Position numbers and translations under genes: made by a program | Part shown: in pieces, positions 6,977 through 14,537 of the stretch | Layout: each line of letters begins with the position of its first letter | How positions within the stretch are numbered: the first letter of the stretch is position 1 | Notes under the pieces: model-generated | What the model was told of the DNA's origin: nothing | The model's database searches: none | What the model saw: the letters and a program-made list of their open reading frames with translations, nothing else | Origin: Bacteroidota bacterium | GTDB taxonomy: Bacteria > Bacteroidota > Ignavibacteria > Ignavibacteriales > Ignavibacteriaceae | Direction: 5' to 3' | DNA length: 14,537 nt | Assembly (NCBI GenBank): GCA_023406915.1 | Contig: JAEXTR010000153.1 | Span: forward strand, 1-14,537

Positions 6977-7975
6977 ATGGCACCTACAATCAAGGAAATA
7001 GCAGAACGCGCTCAAGTCTCAATCGCAACGGTTTCCCGTGTGTATAGCAACGATCCCAAAGTTGCAAAGAAGACCAGGGAAAGGATTTTACTGATAGCAG
7101 AAGAAATGAATTATAGTCCGAATATTCTTGCCAGAAACTTTGCAAGAAAGCAATCAAATCTGATAGGACTTATTCTGCCGGAAATTTCCGACGAGTTTTT
7201 TACTGAGATCATTAAAGGCGTTGATGAAGTTGCATACAGTAAAGGGTATTTTACGATTGTTACCAGTTCGCATAAATATATCGCACTTGAGGATGAACTC
7301 CTCACTTTTACACAAAACGGTTTGCTCGGTGGTATGATACTGTTGCTTCCGGATGTTCAGCCCAGATTAAGGGCAATTCTCGAAAAGAGCAGGATTCCTC
7401 TGGTTATCATAAATTCTGGCAGCAGGGCAAAGGATTTTAATGTTGTGGCTATTGATAACTATCATGGATCATTCGAGCTCACAAATCATGTTCTTACCAA
7501 GAAGAAGAGGAAGCTAGTTGCATACATCAGTGGACCTGAGGGGAATGCTGATTCTGATCTTCGTAAGGAAGGATTCCTGAGTTCCTGTAATGAAAACGGA
7601 ATCGCTAAAAATCAACGGATACTGATAGCGGGTGATTTTACGAAAGCAGGGGGAAAAAGTGCCTGTAAGAGACTGCTTTCCGCCAAAAATACTCCGGATG
7701 TGATAATTGCTGCGAATGATATGATGGCACTTGGGTGCTATGAACATATCCTGGATACAGGATTAAGAATACCTGAGGATATTGCTGTGGTGGGATTCGA
7801 TGATATCTACCTTGCACAGTACGTTCAACCGCCACTTACAACGGTAAAAATAGAGATCAATGATGTAGGCAGAAAAGCCGCTGAAATGCTGTTACACAGT
7901 ATTGAAAACGATGGTGATTTTACCCTCAAGCGTGCTGATATTCCTACACGATTAGTTTTACGGTCATCTTGCTGA
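6977..7975 (+). CDS. LacI-family transcriptional regulator of the sugar locus
   Basis: This is a 332-residue DNA-binding repressor of normal LacI/GalR length. The helix-turn-helix is at residues 4-23 (TIKEIAERAQVSIATVSRVY), and the VSIATVSR recognition helix is the CcpA-like type that reads TGwAAgCG half-sites. The hinge region NYSPNILARNFARKQS (45-60) leads to a periplasmic-binding-protein-like sugar domain with IGLILPEISDEFF, VVAIDN, AANDMMALG and VVGFDD. Known family members dimerise and release DNA when a sugar binds. An in-frame ATG at 6926 lies inside the terminator stem, so the start at 6977 is chosen; it also gives the standard family N-terminus. Its probable sites are the two operators at 5451-5491, making it autoregulatory through read-through transcription. 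Residue 55 is Phe where LacI and most relatives have Leu. The GH94 gene follows 26 bp after its stop. Confidence 0.93.
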   Translation: MAPTIKEIAERAQVSIATVSRVYSNDPKVAKKTRERILLIAEEMNYSPNILARNFARKQSNLIGLILPEISDEFFTEIIKGVDEVAYSKGYFTIVTSSHKYIALEDELLTFTQNGLLGGMILLLPDVQPRLRAILEKSRIPLVIINSGSRAKDFNVVAIDNYHGSFELTNHVLTKKKRKLVAYISGPEGNADSDLRKEGFLSSCNENGIAKNQRILIAGDFTKAGGKSACKRLLSAKNTPDVIIAANDMMALGCYEHILDTGLRIPEDIAVVGFDDIYLAQYVQPPLTTVKIEINDVGRKAAEMLLHSIENDGDFTLKRADIPTRLVLRSSC

Positions 7976-8001
7976 TACAAAGAAAAGTAAAAAATAAAAC
8001 C

Positions 8002-10371
8002 ATGAAAAAGTTCGAAACAGAATACGGATATTTTAATCACGACGGAGAAGAGTTCGTCATTACAAACTTTAAAACTCCAAAACCCTGGGTCAATGTAATA
8101 ACCAATGGTGATTATGGATGTGTTGTTTCTCAAACCGGAGGCGGTTTCAGCTGGAAGGAGCATTCTGAGTTTAACCGGCTTAACCGCTGGCATCAGGATA
8201 TGATCCGCGATGACTGGGGGAAGTACTTCTATTTTAAGAATGAAGATACTGGTGAAGTGTGGTCACCGACCTGGATGCCGGTGAAAGCAAAGTTAACATC
8301 ATTTCATATTCGTTATGGGCTTGGATATACTGTATTCGAAACTGTCTACAAGGGAGTATCAGTAAGAGCAACACTTTTTGTTCCCATCCATGACAACTGT
8401 GAAATTTGGCATTTCTCTGTACAGAATAAAACAAAAAAACCACTGCGCCTTTCTGTATACTCATATTTCGAATGGTGTCTCGGCAGTTCTGCAGATCATC
8501 ACAGAGAGTTTCATAAATCGTTTATCGAGACTGACTACATTCCAAAGTATAACGCACTTACAGCTTATAAACGGCTATGGGAAATTCCATTAGGGGATCG
8601 GGGGCACTGGAATATTGATTATCAGTACAGGGGATTCGTGGCGTGCACAACCTCTGTGGTCGATTATGACGGAGATAAGGAATCATTTATAGGTCAATAC
8701 GGGTCAGCGCAAAATCCGGCAGGAGTAGGAGTTGATTCTCTCGCCTGTAAAACAGGCAAATGGAATGATTCAGTAGGAGTGATCAGAACAAGGCTGAACA
8801 TTGATAGTGATCAGCATGGAGAGACAGCGTTTCTTATCGGTATCCAAAAAGATACCGCAGCAATTGGTACCGTAGTTGCAAAATACAGAAAAAAAACTGC
8901 AATAACCTCAGCGCTCGCTGAAGTAAAAGCATACTGGAGCGATCTTCTTGGCAGTTTTTCAATCTCTACACCTGATGCCGGGATGAATATATTGGTGAAC
9001 AAATGGCTGCGGTATCAGGCGATTGCGGGCAGACTGATGGCCCGAACGGCATACTATCAACAGAGCGGTGCGTTTGGGTTCAGAGATCAGTTACAGGATA
9101 GCCTTGTATATCTTCCGATTAGACCTGAACTTACAAAAAAGCAGATTCAGTTACATGCCCGCCATCAGTTTCAGGATGGAACGGTACTGCACTGGTGGCA
9201 TCCAATCAGTGAAACTGGTCTTGCCACAAAAATGACTGATGATTTACTTTGGCTGCCATTTGTGATTGGTCAGTATCTTGATGAGACTGATGATTATACC
9301 ATCCTGAATGTCAAAGAGCCATTCTATGATCATCCGGGGAGTGTCAGTCTGTTTGAACATTGTACTCGAGCCATTGATAAAGTACTTGAGCGGTTCAGTT
9401 CACGTGGTCTTCCGCTGATCGGAGCTGGTGACTGGAATGATGGATTAAGTGCGGTAGGGCTTGATATGAAGGGGGAGTCAATCTGGCTAGCTGAGTTCTT
9501 ATTTGGCATACTACAACGTTTCAGCCAGATTGCACTCAAACATAAAAAACCATCCGTAGCTGAAAAGTACCTGAAATATGCAGCGCTGCTACAAAAAGCT
9601 TTTGAAAAATACGCCTGGGATGGTAAGTGGTATTTTCGTGCAACCAAAGATACTGGTGAGAAAATCGGCAGTGCAACGAACAAAGAAGGAAAGATATTCC
9701 TTAATGCACAAACATGGTCTGTTATTACCGGGATTGCTGAACCAAAGCGGCAAACCATGGCAATGGATGCAGTTAAGAAGCACTTACTGAAGAAAAACGG
9801 TGCACTTCTTCTTTCGCCAGCATATTCGAAACCAGATACGATGATTGGATACCTCTCACGTTATGCCCCCGGCAGAAGAGAGAATGGTGGAGTGTATTCT
9901 CATGCAGCAACATGGGCCATCTGGGCGTTTGCAAAACTGAAAGACCAGAAGAATGCCTACAACGCTTATCAGCGTTTATCACCCATCCAGAACGGAATGA
10001 ATCCCAATGAGTATGTTGCTGAACCGTATGTCACCCCTGGTAATATAGATGGTCCTGAATCTCCGAATTACGGAATGGGTGGTTGGACCTGGTACACGGG
10101 GTCAGCATCCTGGTACCAGAAAGTAATCACTGACTGGATTTTGGGTGTACGCGCCACTGAGGAAGGGCTTTTGTTAGATCCATGTGTTCCTGGTGACTGG
10201 AAAGAGTACACCGTCAACCGTACATTCAGAGGAAGTGCATGCACCATAATATTCTTAAGGACATCTGTGAAAAGTGATACGATTACCTCTGTAATTGTAA
10301 ATGGCAAAAAAATCGAGGGCACACTCATTAAGCCGACAAGCCCAAGAATGATTATTGAAGTTTTTATCTAA
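8002..10371 (+). CDS. GH94 family disaccharide phosphorylase, cytoplasmic
   Basis: This 789-residue protein without signal peptide belongs to glycoside hydrolase family 94 (once called glycosyltransferase 36). It should split a beta-glucosyl disaccharide with phosphate, releasing alpha-glucose-1-phosphate in the cytoplasm. The N-terminal beta-sandwich begins YGYFNHDGEEFVITNFKTP. The catalytic barrel shows FGFRDQLQDSL (R361), HWWHP (397-401), TDDLLWLPF (T412) and GAGDWNDGL. The second Asp of the latter (D480) is expected to be the general acid. The end has GASWYQ-like GSASWYQKVITDWILGVRA. The HWWHP and RDDWG features are closer to the GH94 part of NdvB than to classic cellobiose phosphorylases. 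A length near 790 with NdvB-like sequence recalls cellobionic acid phosphorylases, so cellobionate is a candidate, but cellobiose or other beta-glucosides remain possible. The ATG at 8002 matches family N-termini; the TTG at 7969 would overlap the regulator gene. Confidence 0.88.
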   Translation: MKKFETEYGYFNHDGEEFVITNFKTPKPWVNVITNGDYGCVVSQTGGGFSWKEHSEFNRLNRWHQDMIRDDWGKYFYFKNEDTGEVWSPTWMPVKAKLTSFHIRYGLGYTVFETVYKGVSVRATLFVPIHDNCEIWHFSVQNKTKKPLRLSVYSYFEWCLGSSADHHREFHKSFIETDYIPKYNALTAYKRLWEIPLGDRGHWNIDYQYRGFVACTTSVVDYDGDKESFIGQYGSAQNPAGVGVDSLACKTGKWNDSVGVIRTRLNIDSDQHGETAFLIGIQKDTAAIGTVVAKYRKKTAITSALAEVKAYWSDLLGSFSISTPDAGMNILVNKWLRYQAIAGRLMARTAYYQQSGAFGFRDQLQDSLVYLPIRPELTKKQIQLHARHQFQDGTVLHWWHPISETGLATKMTDDLLWLPFVIGQYLDETDDYTILNVKEPFYDHPGSVSLFEHCTRAIDKVLERFSSRGLPLIGAGDWNDGLSAVGLDMKGESIWLAEFLFGILQRFSQIALKHKKPSVAEKYLKYAALLQKAFEKYAWDGKWYFRATKDTGEKIGSATNKEGKIFLNAQTWSVITGIAEPKRQTMAMDAVKKHLLKKNGALLLSPAYSKPDTMIGYLSRYAPGRRENGGVYSHAATWAIWAFAKLKDQKNAYNAYQRLSPIQNGMNPNEYVAEPYVTPGNIDGPESPNYGMGGWTWYTGSASWYQKVITDWILGVRATEEGLLLDPCVPGDWKEYTVNRTFRGSACTIIFLRTSVKSDTITSVIVNGKKIEGTLIKPTSPRMIIEVFI

Positions 10372-10402
10372 TCAAATTACCATATCAGAAAGGCAAGTCT
10401 CA

Positions 10403-12298
10403 ATGAAAAATCGTTATTTTTTCGGAATGCTAGTCCTGCTGTTCAGCCTATCATCATCAGTTTATGCACAATTTGGCACAAGGCAGGATGTTATCTGGGC
10501 ACGCACAATCAACTCAGGTAGTATCACCCTGGATGGAAACCTGAATGAACCTGCCTGGGCACAGGCAGAAGTCCTCCAGATAAACTACGGGCAGCCAGGG
10601 AAGCTCCCCACTAGTGGATGGCGTGAAGAGTTTCAACCCGATGCAATTACTGATCCCACCCGTGCAACCGTGCGCTTTCTTGCAAAAGACAATGTATTGT
10701 ATCTTGGCTTCTATATCCCTGATTCATCAATCGGAGGTACCGGAGACTGGGCAAGATGGGATGGTATTTTAATGTCTGTGAAGGATAAACTAAGTCCACA
10801 AAGACCAGCGCTCGCAGTAGAATACTTCTATACCTGGTGGCTGGCAGGATTGCCGAACACAACACCAGTTATTGGTTCAAAACCCAGGTTTGTTGGACGA
10901 TTTGGAAATTTTAATGACACTACCAGAACGCCTCAACAGGTAGAAGCATGGGATGCAGTAACAATTATCGACGGTACATCGAATGATGCCCAACGTGATC
11001 GCAGCTGGACAGTTGAAATGAAAGTTGACCTCACTGTTCTAGGATATAATACTACCGCTGCAGACGGTGATGTCGTAAACCTTAATTTCAGTATTTGGGA
11101 TTGTGACTATCTGTTTGAAGGTAATCCCACAAATATCAGTACCACCAGAACGCATTTTCAGAGCCCTTGGGGAAATGCAAACGCAAACAATGTGGGTCGA
11201 ATTCATATAAGGCCTGATGTCACACTCTCAACAACCACACTTCCTGCAGTTAACCCTGATGTCATCGTTCCTAATGGCGCAAATTTCCCTGATCCGGCAA
11301 TTGATGGAAGGTTACAGGAAGAAGTATGGAGTGGTGCCTACAGTTTTGATATTGCTTTTGGCGATTCACTTCTTCGCAAAACATATCCAGGTGCTGGTGC
11401 GCTTGCAAGTGGTGAGTTTCAGCCAGAATTAAATGGAAATCCCCGTCCACCTGTGCTTGATCCGGGTTTTTCAAAAGTAAAAATGTTCTTCAAAGGTAAA
11501 TACCTTTATCTAGGTGCAGATGTCAATGATCAGTTAATACAGGGAACTGAAGTATACGACCGGATGGATGGATTACGCTTTATGATCGGGTCCCGCTCAG
11601 AACTGAATAGTGAAAATGCAATGACCTTTAAGAGCCTACTTACACATTATAACTTCTCTGGGCAACCAGCTGCCTATGAATATCTCCAGACGCTTGTTGA
11701 TTCAGGTGGAGCATCGTATGCAGTAGCCCTAAAAGGGAACTCAACTGTCAATAATAATACCGATGTTGATGAAGGATATTCGGTAGAGATGAAAATTGAT
11801 CTTACCAAATTAGGGTATGATGCAGGTCTCAGTGATAAGCTTCTTTTCATGGGTGTCATGCTCGCTGATGGTGATTCATTTGATGATACATTGGCAAACT
11901 ATGGAACACGCACATGGTGGTTCCGTGAACACGATGGTGGTCCGGCTTGTGCATGGATGGTTATGGACCCCAATACCGTCATTGTGGATGTACAGGATGA
12001 AGTGACTGTACTGCCTAACAGCATCGAGATTCAGGGGAATTATCCAAATCCATTCAATCCTGCAACAACGCTCCGTTACTCGCTTCCTGAAAATGGAATT
12101 GTAACACTTTCGGTATTCAATGCTTTGGGTGAAGAAGTTTTTACAAACACCCTCCCACAGCAGGCGGGATTCAATGAATTTACTATTGCAGCAGATAATT
12201 GGTCCTCTGGTGTTTATTTCTATCAATTAAGCCTCACTGGTCTTTCCACCGGTGCACGTTTTATCAGCACTACTGGTAAGATGATGTATCTGAAATAG
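10403..12298 (+). CDS. Secreted protein with two CBM9-like domains and T9SS sorting domain
   Basis: This 631-residue protein has a signal peptide (MKNRYFFGMLVLLFSLSSSVYAQ, cut after A22). A first CBM9-like domain covers about 35-270, opening SITLDGNLNEPAW and holding SWTVEMKVDLTVLGY. A second covers about 290-525, opening PAIDGRLQEEVW and holding GYSVEMKIDLTKLGY. The T9SS type A sorting domain at about 540-631 carries NYPNPFNPATT and ends GKMMYLK. Like the first gene of the locus it should be a surface-attached binding protein, here with duplicated binding modules. No catalytic motif is recognised. An in-frame ATG at 10355 lies inside the GH94 gene and would bury the signal peptide. The ATG at 10403 has GAAAGG at 10388-10393 upstream and a gap of 31 bp from the GH94 stop, so the two are co-transcribed. 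Confidence 0.86.
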   Translation: MKNRYFFGMLVLLFSLSSSVYAQFGTRQDVIWARTINSGSITLDGNLNEPAWAQAEVLQINYGQPGKLPTSGWREEFQPDAITDPTRATVRFLAKDNVLYLGFYIPDSSIGGTGDWARWDGILMSVKDKLSPQRPALAVEYFYTWWLAGLPNTTPVIGSKPRFVGRFGNFNDTTRTPQQVEAWDAVTIIDGTSNDAQRDRSWTVEMKVDLTVLGYNTTAADGDVVNLNFSIWDCDYLFEGNPTNISTTRTHFQSPWGNANANNVGRIHIRPDVTLSTTTLPAVNPDVIVPNGANFPDPAIDGRLQEEVWSGAYSFDIAFGDSLLRKTYPGAGALASGEFQPELNGNPRPPVLDPGFSKVKMFFKGKYLYLGADVNDQLIQGTEVYDRMDGLRFMIGSRSELNSENAMTFKSLLTHYNFSGQPAAYEYLQTLVDSGGASYAVALKGNSTVNNNTDVDEGYSVEMKIDLTKLGYDAGLSDKLLFMGVMLADGDSFDDTLANYGTRTWWFREHDGGPACAWMVMDPNTVIVDVQDEVTVLPNSIEIQGNYPNPFNPATTLRYSLPENGIVTLSVFNALGEEVFTNTLPQQAGFNEFTIAADNWSSGVYFYQLSLTGLSTGARFISTTGKMMYLK

Positions 12299-12310
12299 AA
12301 ACTGATATGT

Positions 12311-12345
12311 AAGCCGGACAAAACTGTTGTTTTGTCCGGCTTTTT
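12311..12345 (+). terminator. Strong Rho-independent terminator before the TonB receptor
   Basis: AAGCCGGACAAAA at 12311-12323 is exactly complementary to TTTTGTCCGGCTT at 12330-12342, a 13-bp stem with a 6-base loop, followed by T to 12345. It starts 12 bp after the preceding stop and ends 32 bp before the receptor's ATG. Confidence 0.92.
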
Positions 12346-12377
12346 GTTATTCACCGAAATTTTCTCTCGGAGCTTCT

Positions 12378-14537
12378 ATGAGAGTACGGACACTTTTTAC
12401 TTTACTTTTTTTAGTTCTTCTACTGACAGCGTTTTTTCACCAGGGTCTCGCCCAGACAGCCGGTAAGCTTGCCGGGACGGTAACTGATGAAACCGGCGAA
12501 CCATTGATCTTTGCAAATATTCTGATCGATGGAACAACCATGGGAGCTGCTACAGACGTTGAGGGTCATTATATCATCCTTAATGTCAGACCCGGCGTAT
12601 ACACGATTCGCTTCCAGTTTATCGGGTACACGACGAAGATTGTTGAAAATGTTCGTGTATCAGGTGATCAAACGAAGACTCTGGATGTAGTGCTTACGAA
12701 GGAAGTTATTAAAGGTGAAGAAGTGATCGTGGTTGCGAAGAAACCGCTGGTCGAATTCAATCAGACAAGCAGTGTTTCTTCAGTCAATAAGGATGACATA
12801 AAGAGTCTGCCTGTACAGAACCTGAACGAGATCGTCAATCTTCAGGCGGGCGTAGTAGACGGACACTTCCGGGGAGGTAGAATAGGTGAGGTACAATACC
12901 AGATAGATGGTGTCACAGTAAATAATCCTTTCAACAATGCTTCCATGCTCTCAATTGACAAGTCTATCATTGAAGAGGTGCAGGTAATCTCAGGTACTTT
13001 TGATGCAAAATACGGGCAGGCAATGTCAGGCGTTGTGAATGCGGTGCTTCGTACAGGTAGCGATCGATTTGAAATATCCGGAGAAGCCTATCTGGGTGAT
13101 TACTATGCCACCGATACGAAAAGATATCCCCGGATTGATGAAATCAATCCACTTGGTATCCGTAATGTACAACTCTCGTTGAGTGGTCCAACGGGAATAC
13201 CACAAACAACTTTCTTCCTCAGCGGCAGGGCATATTGGAGTGATGGCTGGATGTCTGGTATCCGAAGATTCACCCCTTTCGATTCCAGTGATTTTGAGAA
13301 AAGAATCTTTTTACCCACAGGGGATAATGAAGTTGTTCCAATGAACACCATGAAGGACTTTTCCGGGCAGGCAAAAATTACAAATCAGTCTATCCGTGAT
13401 TTCCAGATTTTTTATCAGGCAACACTGAACTATTCAGACGCCAAAAGTTACAATCATTCATTCAGGCTTAATCCAGATGGTACACTGAATAATTATACTA
13501 CATCCCTGGCGCATGGACTTGGCATCACTCATACATTATCACCGGTGATGTTTTACAAACTAAATTTCCGGCATAATTACTTTCTTTATGAGAGTTATAA
13601 ATACAAGGAACTGGAGGACCCCAGATACCTGCAGGCCGCTGATCCAAAAGGAGATGCCAATTATGAGGATGGTGCAATCGTGCAGGGAGTTGACCTTGGC
13701 AGGTACCGTCAAAGCACCTCATCTTTTATTGCAAAGGGTGATTTTACCTGGCAGTTAAACAGAATTAATATGATAGAGGCAGGTCTTGAAGCGCAGGTGT
13801 CAGAGATTGTTTTTGGACCTCCAGGATTCTTTGTATCTACAACCATTGATGGGGTGCAGGTACTTAAACCAGTATATCAGTACCCAAAGCAACCAGGATT
13901 ACAGACGTATCATCCATCTCAGGGGGCAGCATACATTCAGGATAGAGTTGAGCTGGGTGATCTTGTAGTGCGTGCCGGACTTCGTTTTGAGTTTTTTAAC
14001 GCAAACAGTAGAATTCCCAGTGATTTTCAAAACCCGGCAAATGCAATCTCTGGTGCTCCGAAGTCAACACTGGTGGAAACGAAAGTGAAATATGCCGTTG
14101 CTCCGAGGTTAGGTTTTAGTTTTCCTCTCACCACTACTGCGTCAGTGTACTTCTCGTACGGTCATTTTTATCAATTACCCGGTTTGGGACTCCTGTATGG
14201 TAATGCAGATTATTCCATTCTTGAAGATTTACAGGCAGGCGGTATCAGTTATGGTGTGATGGGGAACCCGGACCTGAAACCAGAACTTACGATTCAATAC
14301 GAGTTTGGCTTGAAGCAGTCAATTGCGGAGATACTTGGCACACAGCTCTCATTTTTTTACAAAGATATCAGAGACCTGCTTGGGGTGGAATTCGTCAGCA
14401 CATACGCTGCCGCTGACTATGGTAAGTTTACAAATGTTGATTTTGGCAGCGTCTATGGTGTAACTCTCTCTTTGTTTCAGAGAAATATCGGTAATCTGAA
14501 TAGTAGCGTGGACTACACGCTGCAGTTTGCTCAGGGT
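12378..14537 (+). CDS. TonB-dependent outer-membrane receptor, 3' end outside window
   Basis: 720 codons are open to the last base, so the C-terminus is missing. A signal peptide (MRVRTLFTLLFLVLLLTAFF..., cut near GLA-Q, residue 25) is followed by a carboxypeptidase-regulatory-like beta-sandwich at about 28-108 (GTVTDETGEPLIFANILIDG; FIGYTT). The TonB plug is at about 125-230, with VQYQIDGVTVNNPF, EEVQVISGTFDAKYGQAMSG and VVNAVLRTG. The rest is the start of the 22-strand barrel, including NPDLKPELTIQYEFGLK. This architecture is shared with SusC-like importers, although the plug looks like the general receptors common in Ignavibacteria and Calditrichota rather than a textbook SusC. GGAG at 12369-12372 lies 5 bases before the ATG and supports this start. 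It probably carries the oligosaccharide handled by the GH94 enzyme. No SusD partner gene lies upstream; one could lie past the window. Confidence 0.9.
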   Translation, partial: MRVRTLFTLLFLVLLLTAFFHQGLAQTAGKLAGTVTDETGEPLIFANILIDGTTMGAATDVEGHYIILNVRPGVYTIRFQFIGYTTKIVENVRVSGDQTKTLDVVLTKEVIKGEEVIVVAKKPLVEFNQTSSVSSVNKDDIKSLPVQNLNEIVNLQAGVVDGHFRGGRIGEVQYQIDGVTVNNPFNNASMLSIDKSIIEEVQVISGTFDAKYGQAMSGVVNAVLRTGSDRFEISGEAYLGDYYATDTKRYPRIDEINPLGIRNVQLSLSGPTGIPQTTFFLSGRAYWSDGWMSGIRRFTPFDSSDFEKRIFLPTGDNEVVPMNTMKDFSGQAKITNQSIRDFQIFYQATLNYSDAKSYNHSFRLNPDGTLNNYTTSLAHGLGITHTLSPVMFYKLNFRHNYFLYESYKYKELEDPRYLQAADPKGDANYEDGAIVQGVDLGRYRQSTSSFIAKGDFTWQLNRINMIEAGLEAQVSEIVFGPPGFFVSTTIDGVQVLKPVYQYPKQPGLQTYHPSQGAAYIQDRVELGDLVVRAGLRFEFFNANSRIPSDFQNPANAISGAPKSTLVETKVKYAVAPRLGFSFPLTTTASVYFSYGHFYQLPGLGLLYGNADYSILEDLQAGGISYGVMGNPDLKPELTIQYEFGLKQSIAEILGTQLSFFYKDIRDLLGVEFVSTYAAADYGKFTNVDFGSVYGVTLSLFQRNIGNLNSSVDYTLQFAQG

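Noticed and set aside
30..7928. Recurring TTTACCCTC sequence (near 31, 811, 3831 and 7920)
   Set aside because: Each copy is in frame as Phe-Thr-Leu within a gene, so shared codon choice explains it; no palindrome or fixed context.
7969..8001. TTG start extending the GH94 protein by 11 residues
   Set aside because: It overlaps the regulator gene and adds a Lys-rich non-conserved stretch; the ATG at 8002 fits family N-termini.
9330..9758. 142-residue open frame on the minus strand inside the GH94 gene, plus similar minus-strand frames at 7825-8193 and 11876-12226
   Set aside because: They lie wholly or almost wholly antisense to well-supported genes, have no ribosome binding site or recognisable domain, and look like shadows of the coding strand.
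10355..10402. ATG within the GH94 gene extending the second secreted protein
   Set aside because: It would put 16 polar residues before a clear signal peptide that begins at 10403.
12308..12314. TGTAAGC, half of the operator sequence, before the TonB receptor
   Set aside because: The other half is missing and these bases are part of the terminator stem, so it is probably chance.
1..14537. Search for CRISPR arrays, tRNA/rRNA genes, insertion sequences, toxin-antitoxin or phage-defence genes
   Set aside because: No regularly spaced repeats, cloverleaf-like segments, transposase motifs or recognisable defence domains were seen in the genes or gaps.

Overview
The window looks like a chromosome segment from a Gram-negative member of the Fibrobacterota-Chlorobiota-Bacteroidota group, most likely Ignavibacteriota/Kapabacteria/Chlorobiota-like. 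The evidence is two secreted proteins with a C-terminal type IX secretion (T9SS) sorting domain of the 'NYPNPFNPATT' kind, a TonB-dependent receptor with a carboxypeptidase-regulatory-like N-terminal domain, a DUF5916 protein, an Hc1-type histone-like protein, and a promoter with the Bacteroidota TTG/TAnnTTTG pattern. All recognisable genes are on the + strand. The organism assignment is inference from these gene types.

Region 1 (1-2855) is a housekeeping-type cluster: the 3' part of a biotin transporter S-component (bioY, cut by the window edge), a large membrane-bound iron-sulfur oxidoreductase of the FadF/ETF:menaquinone-reductase type, and a 64-residue Hc1-like DNA-binding protein. Gaps are 5 and 21 bp, and an intrinsic terminator follows at 2821-2855.

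Region 2 (2997-5222) is a stand-alone gene for an outer-membrane-type protein with an N-terminal CBM9-like domain and a DUF5916 C-terminal part.

Region 3 (5416-14537) is the main interest: a LacI-controlled carbohydrate uptake and phosphorolysis locus. A promoter runs directly into two copies of an 18-bp palindrome centred 22 bp apart, the classic LacI/CcpA-type operator form. Downstream come a secreted CBM9-like/T9SS protein, a terminator-like hairpin, a LacI-family repressor, a cytoplasmic GH94 phosphorylase, a second secreted protein with two CBM9-like domains and a T9SS anchor, another hairpin, and a TonB-dependent receptor that runs off the window. I see no second promoter, so the hairpins may act as attenuators inside one long operon.

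Proposed working model (inference): surface-anchored CBM9-like proteins bind a glycan or oligosaccharide, the TonB receptor imports it, and the GH94 enzyme splits it with phosphate in the cytoplasm. The LacI protein senses the sugar and releases the double operator. The substrate cannot be read from the sequence. A beta-glucosyl disaccharide is expected, and cellobionate or cellobiose are the leading candidates. No SusD-like gene, RNA gene, insertion sequence or CRISPR array is visible.
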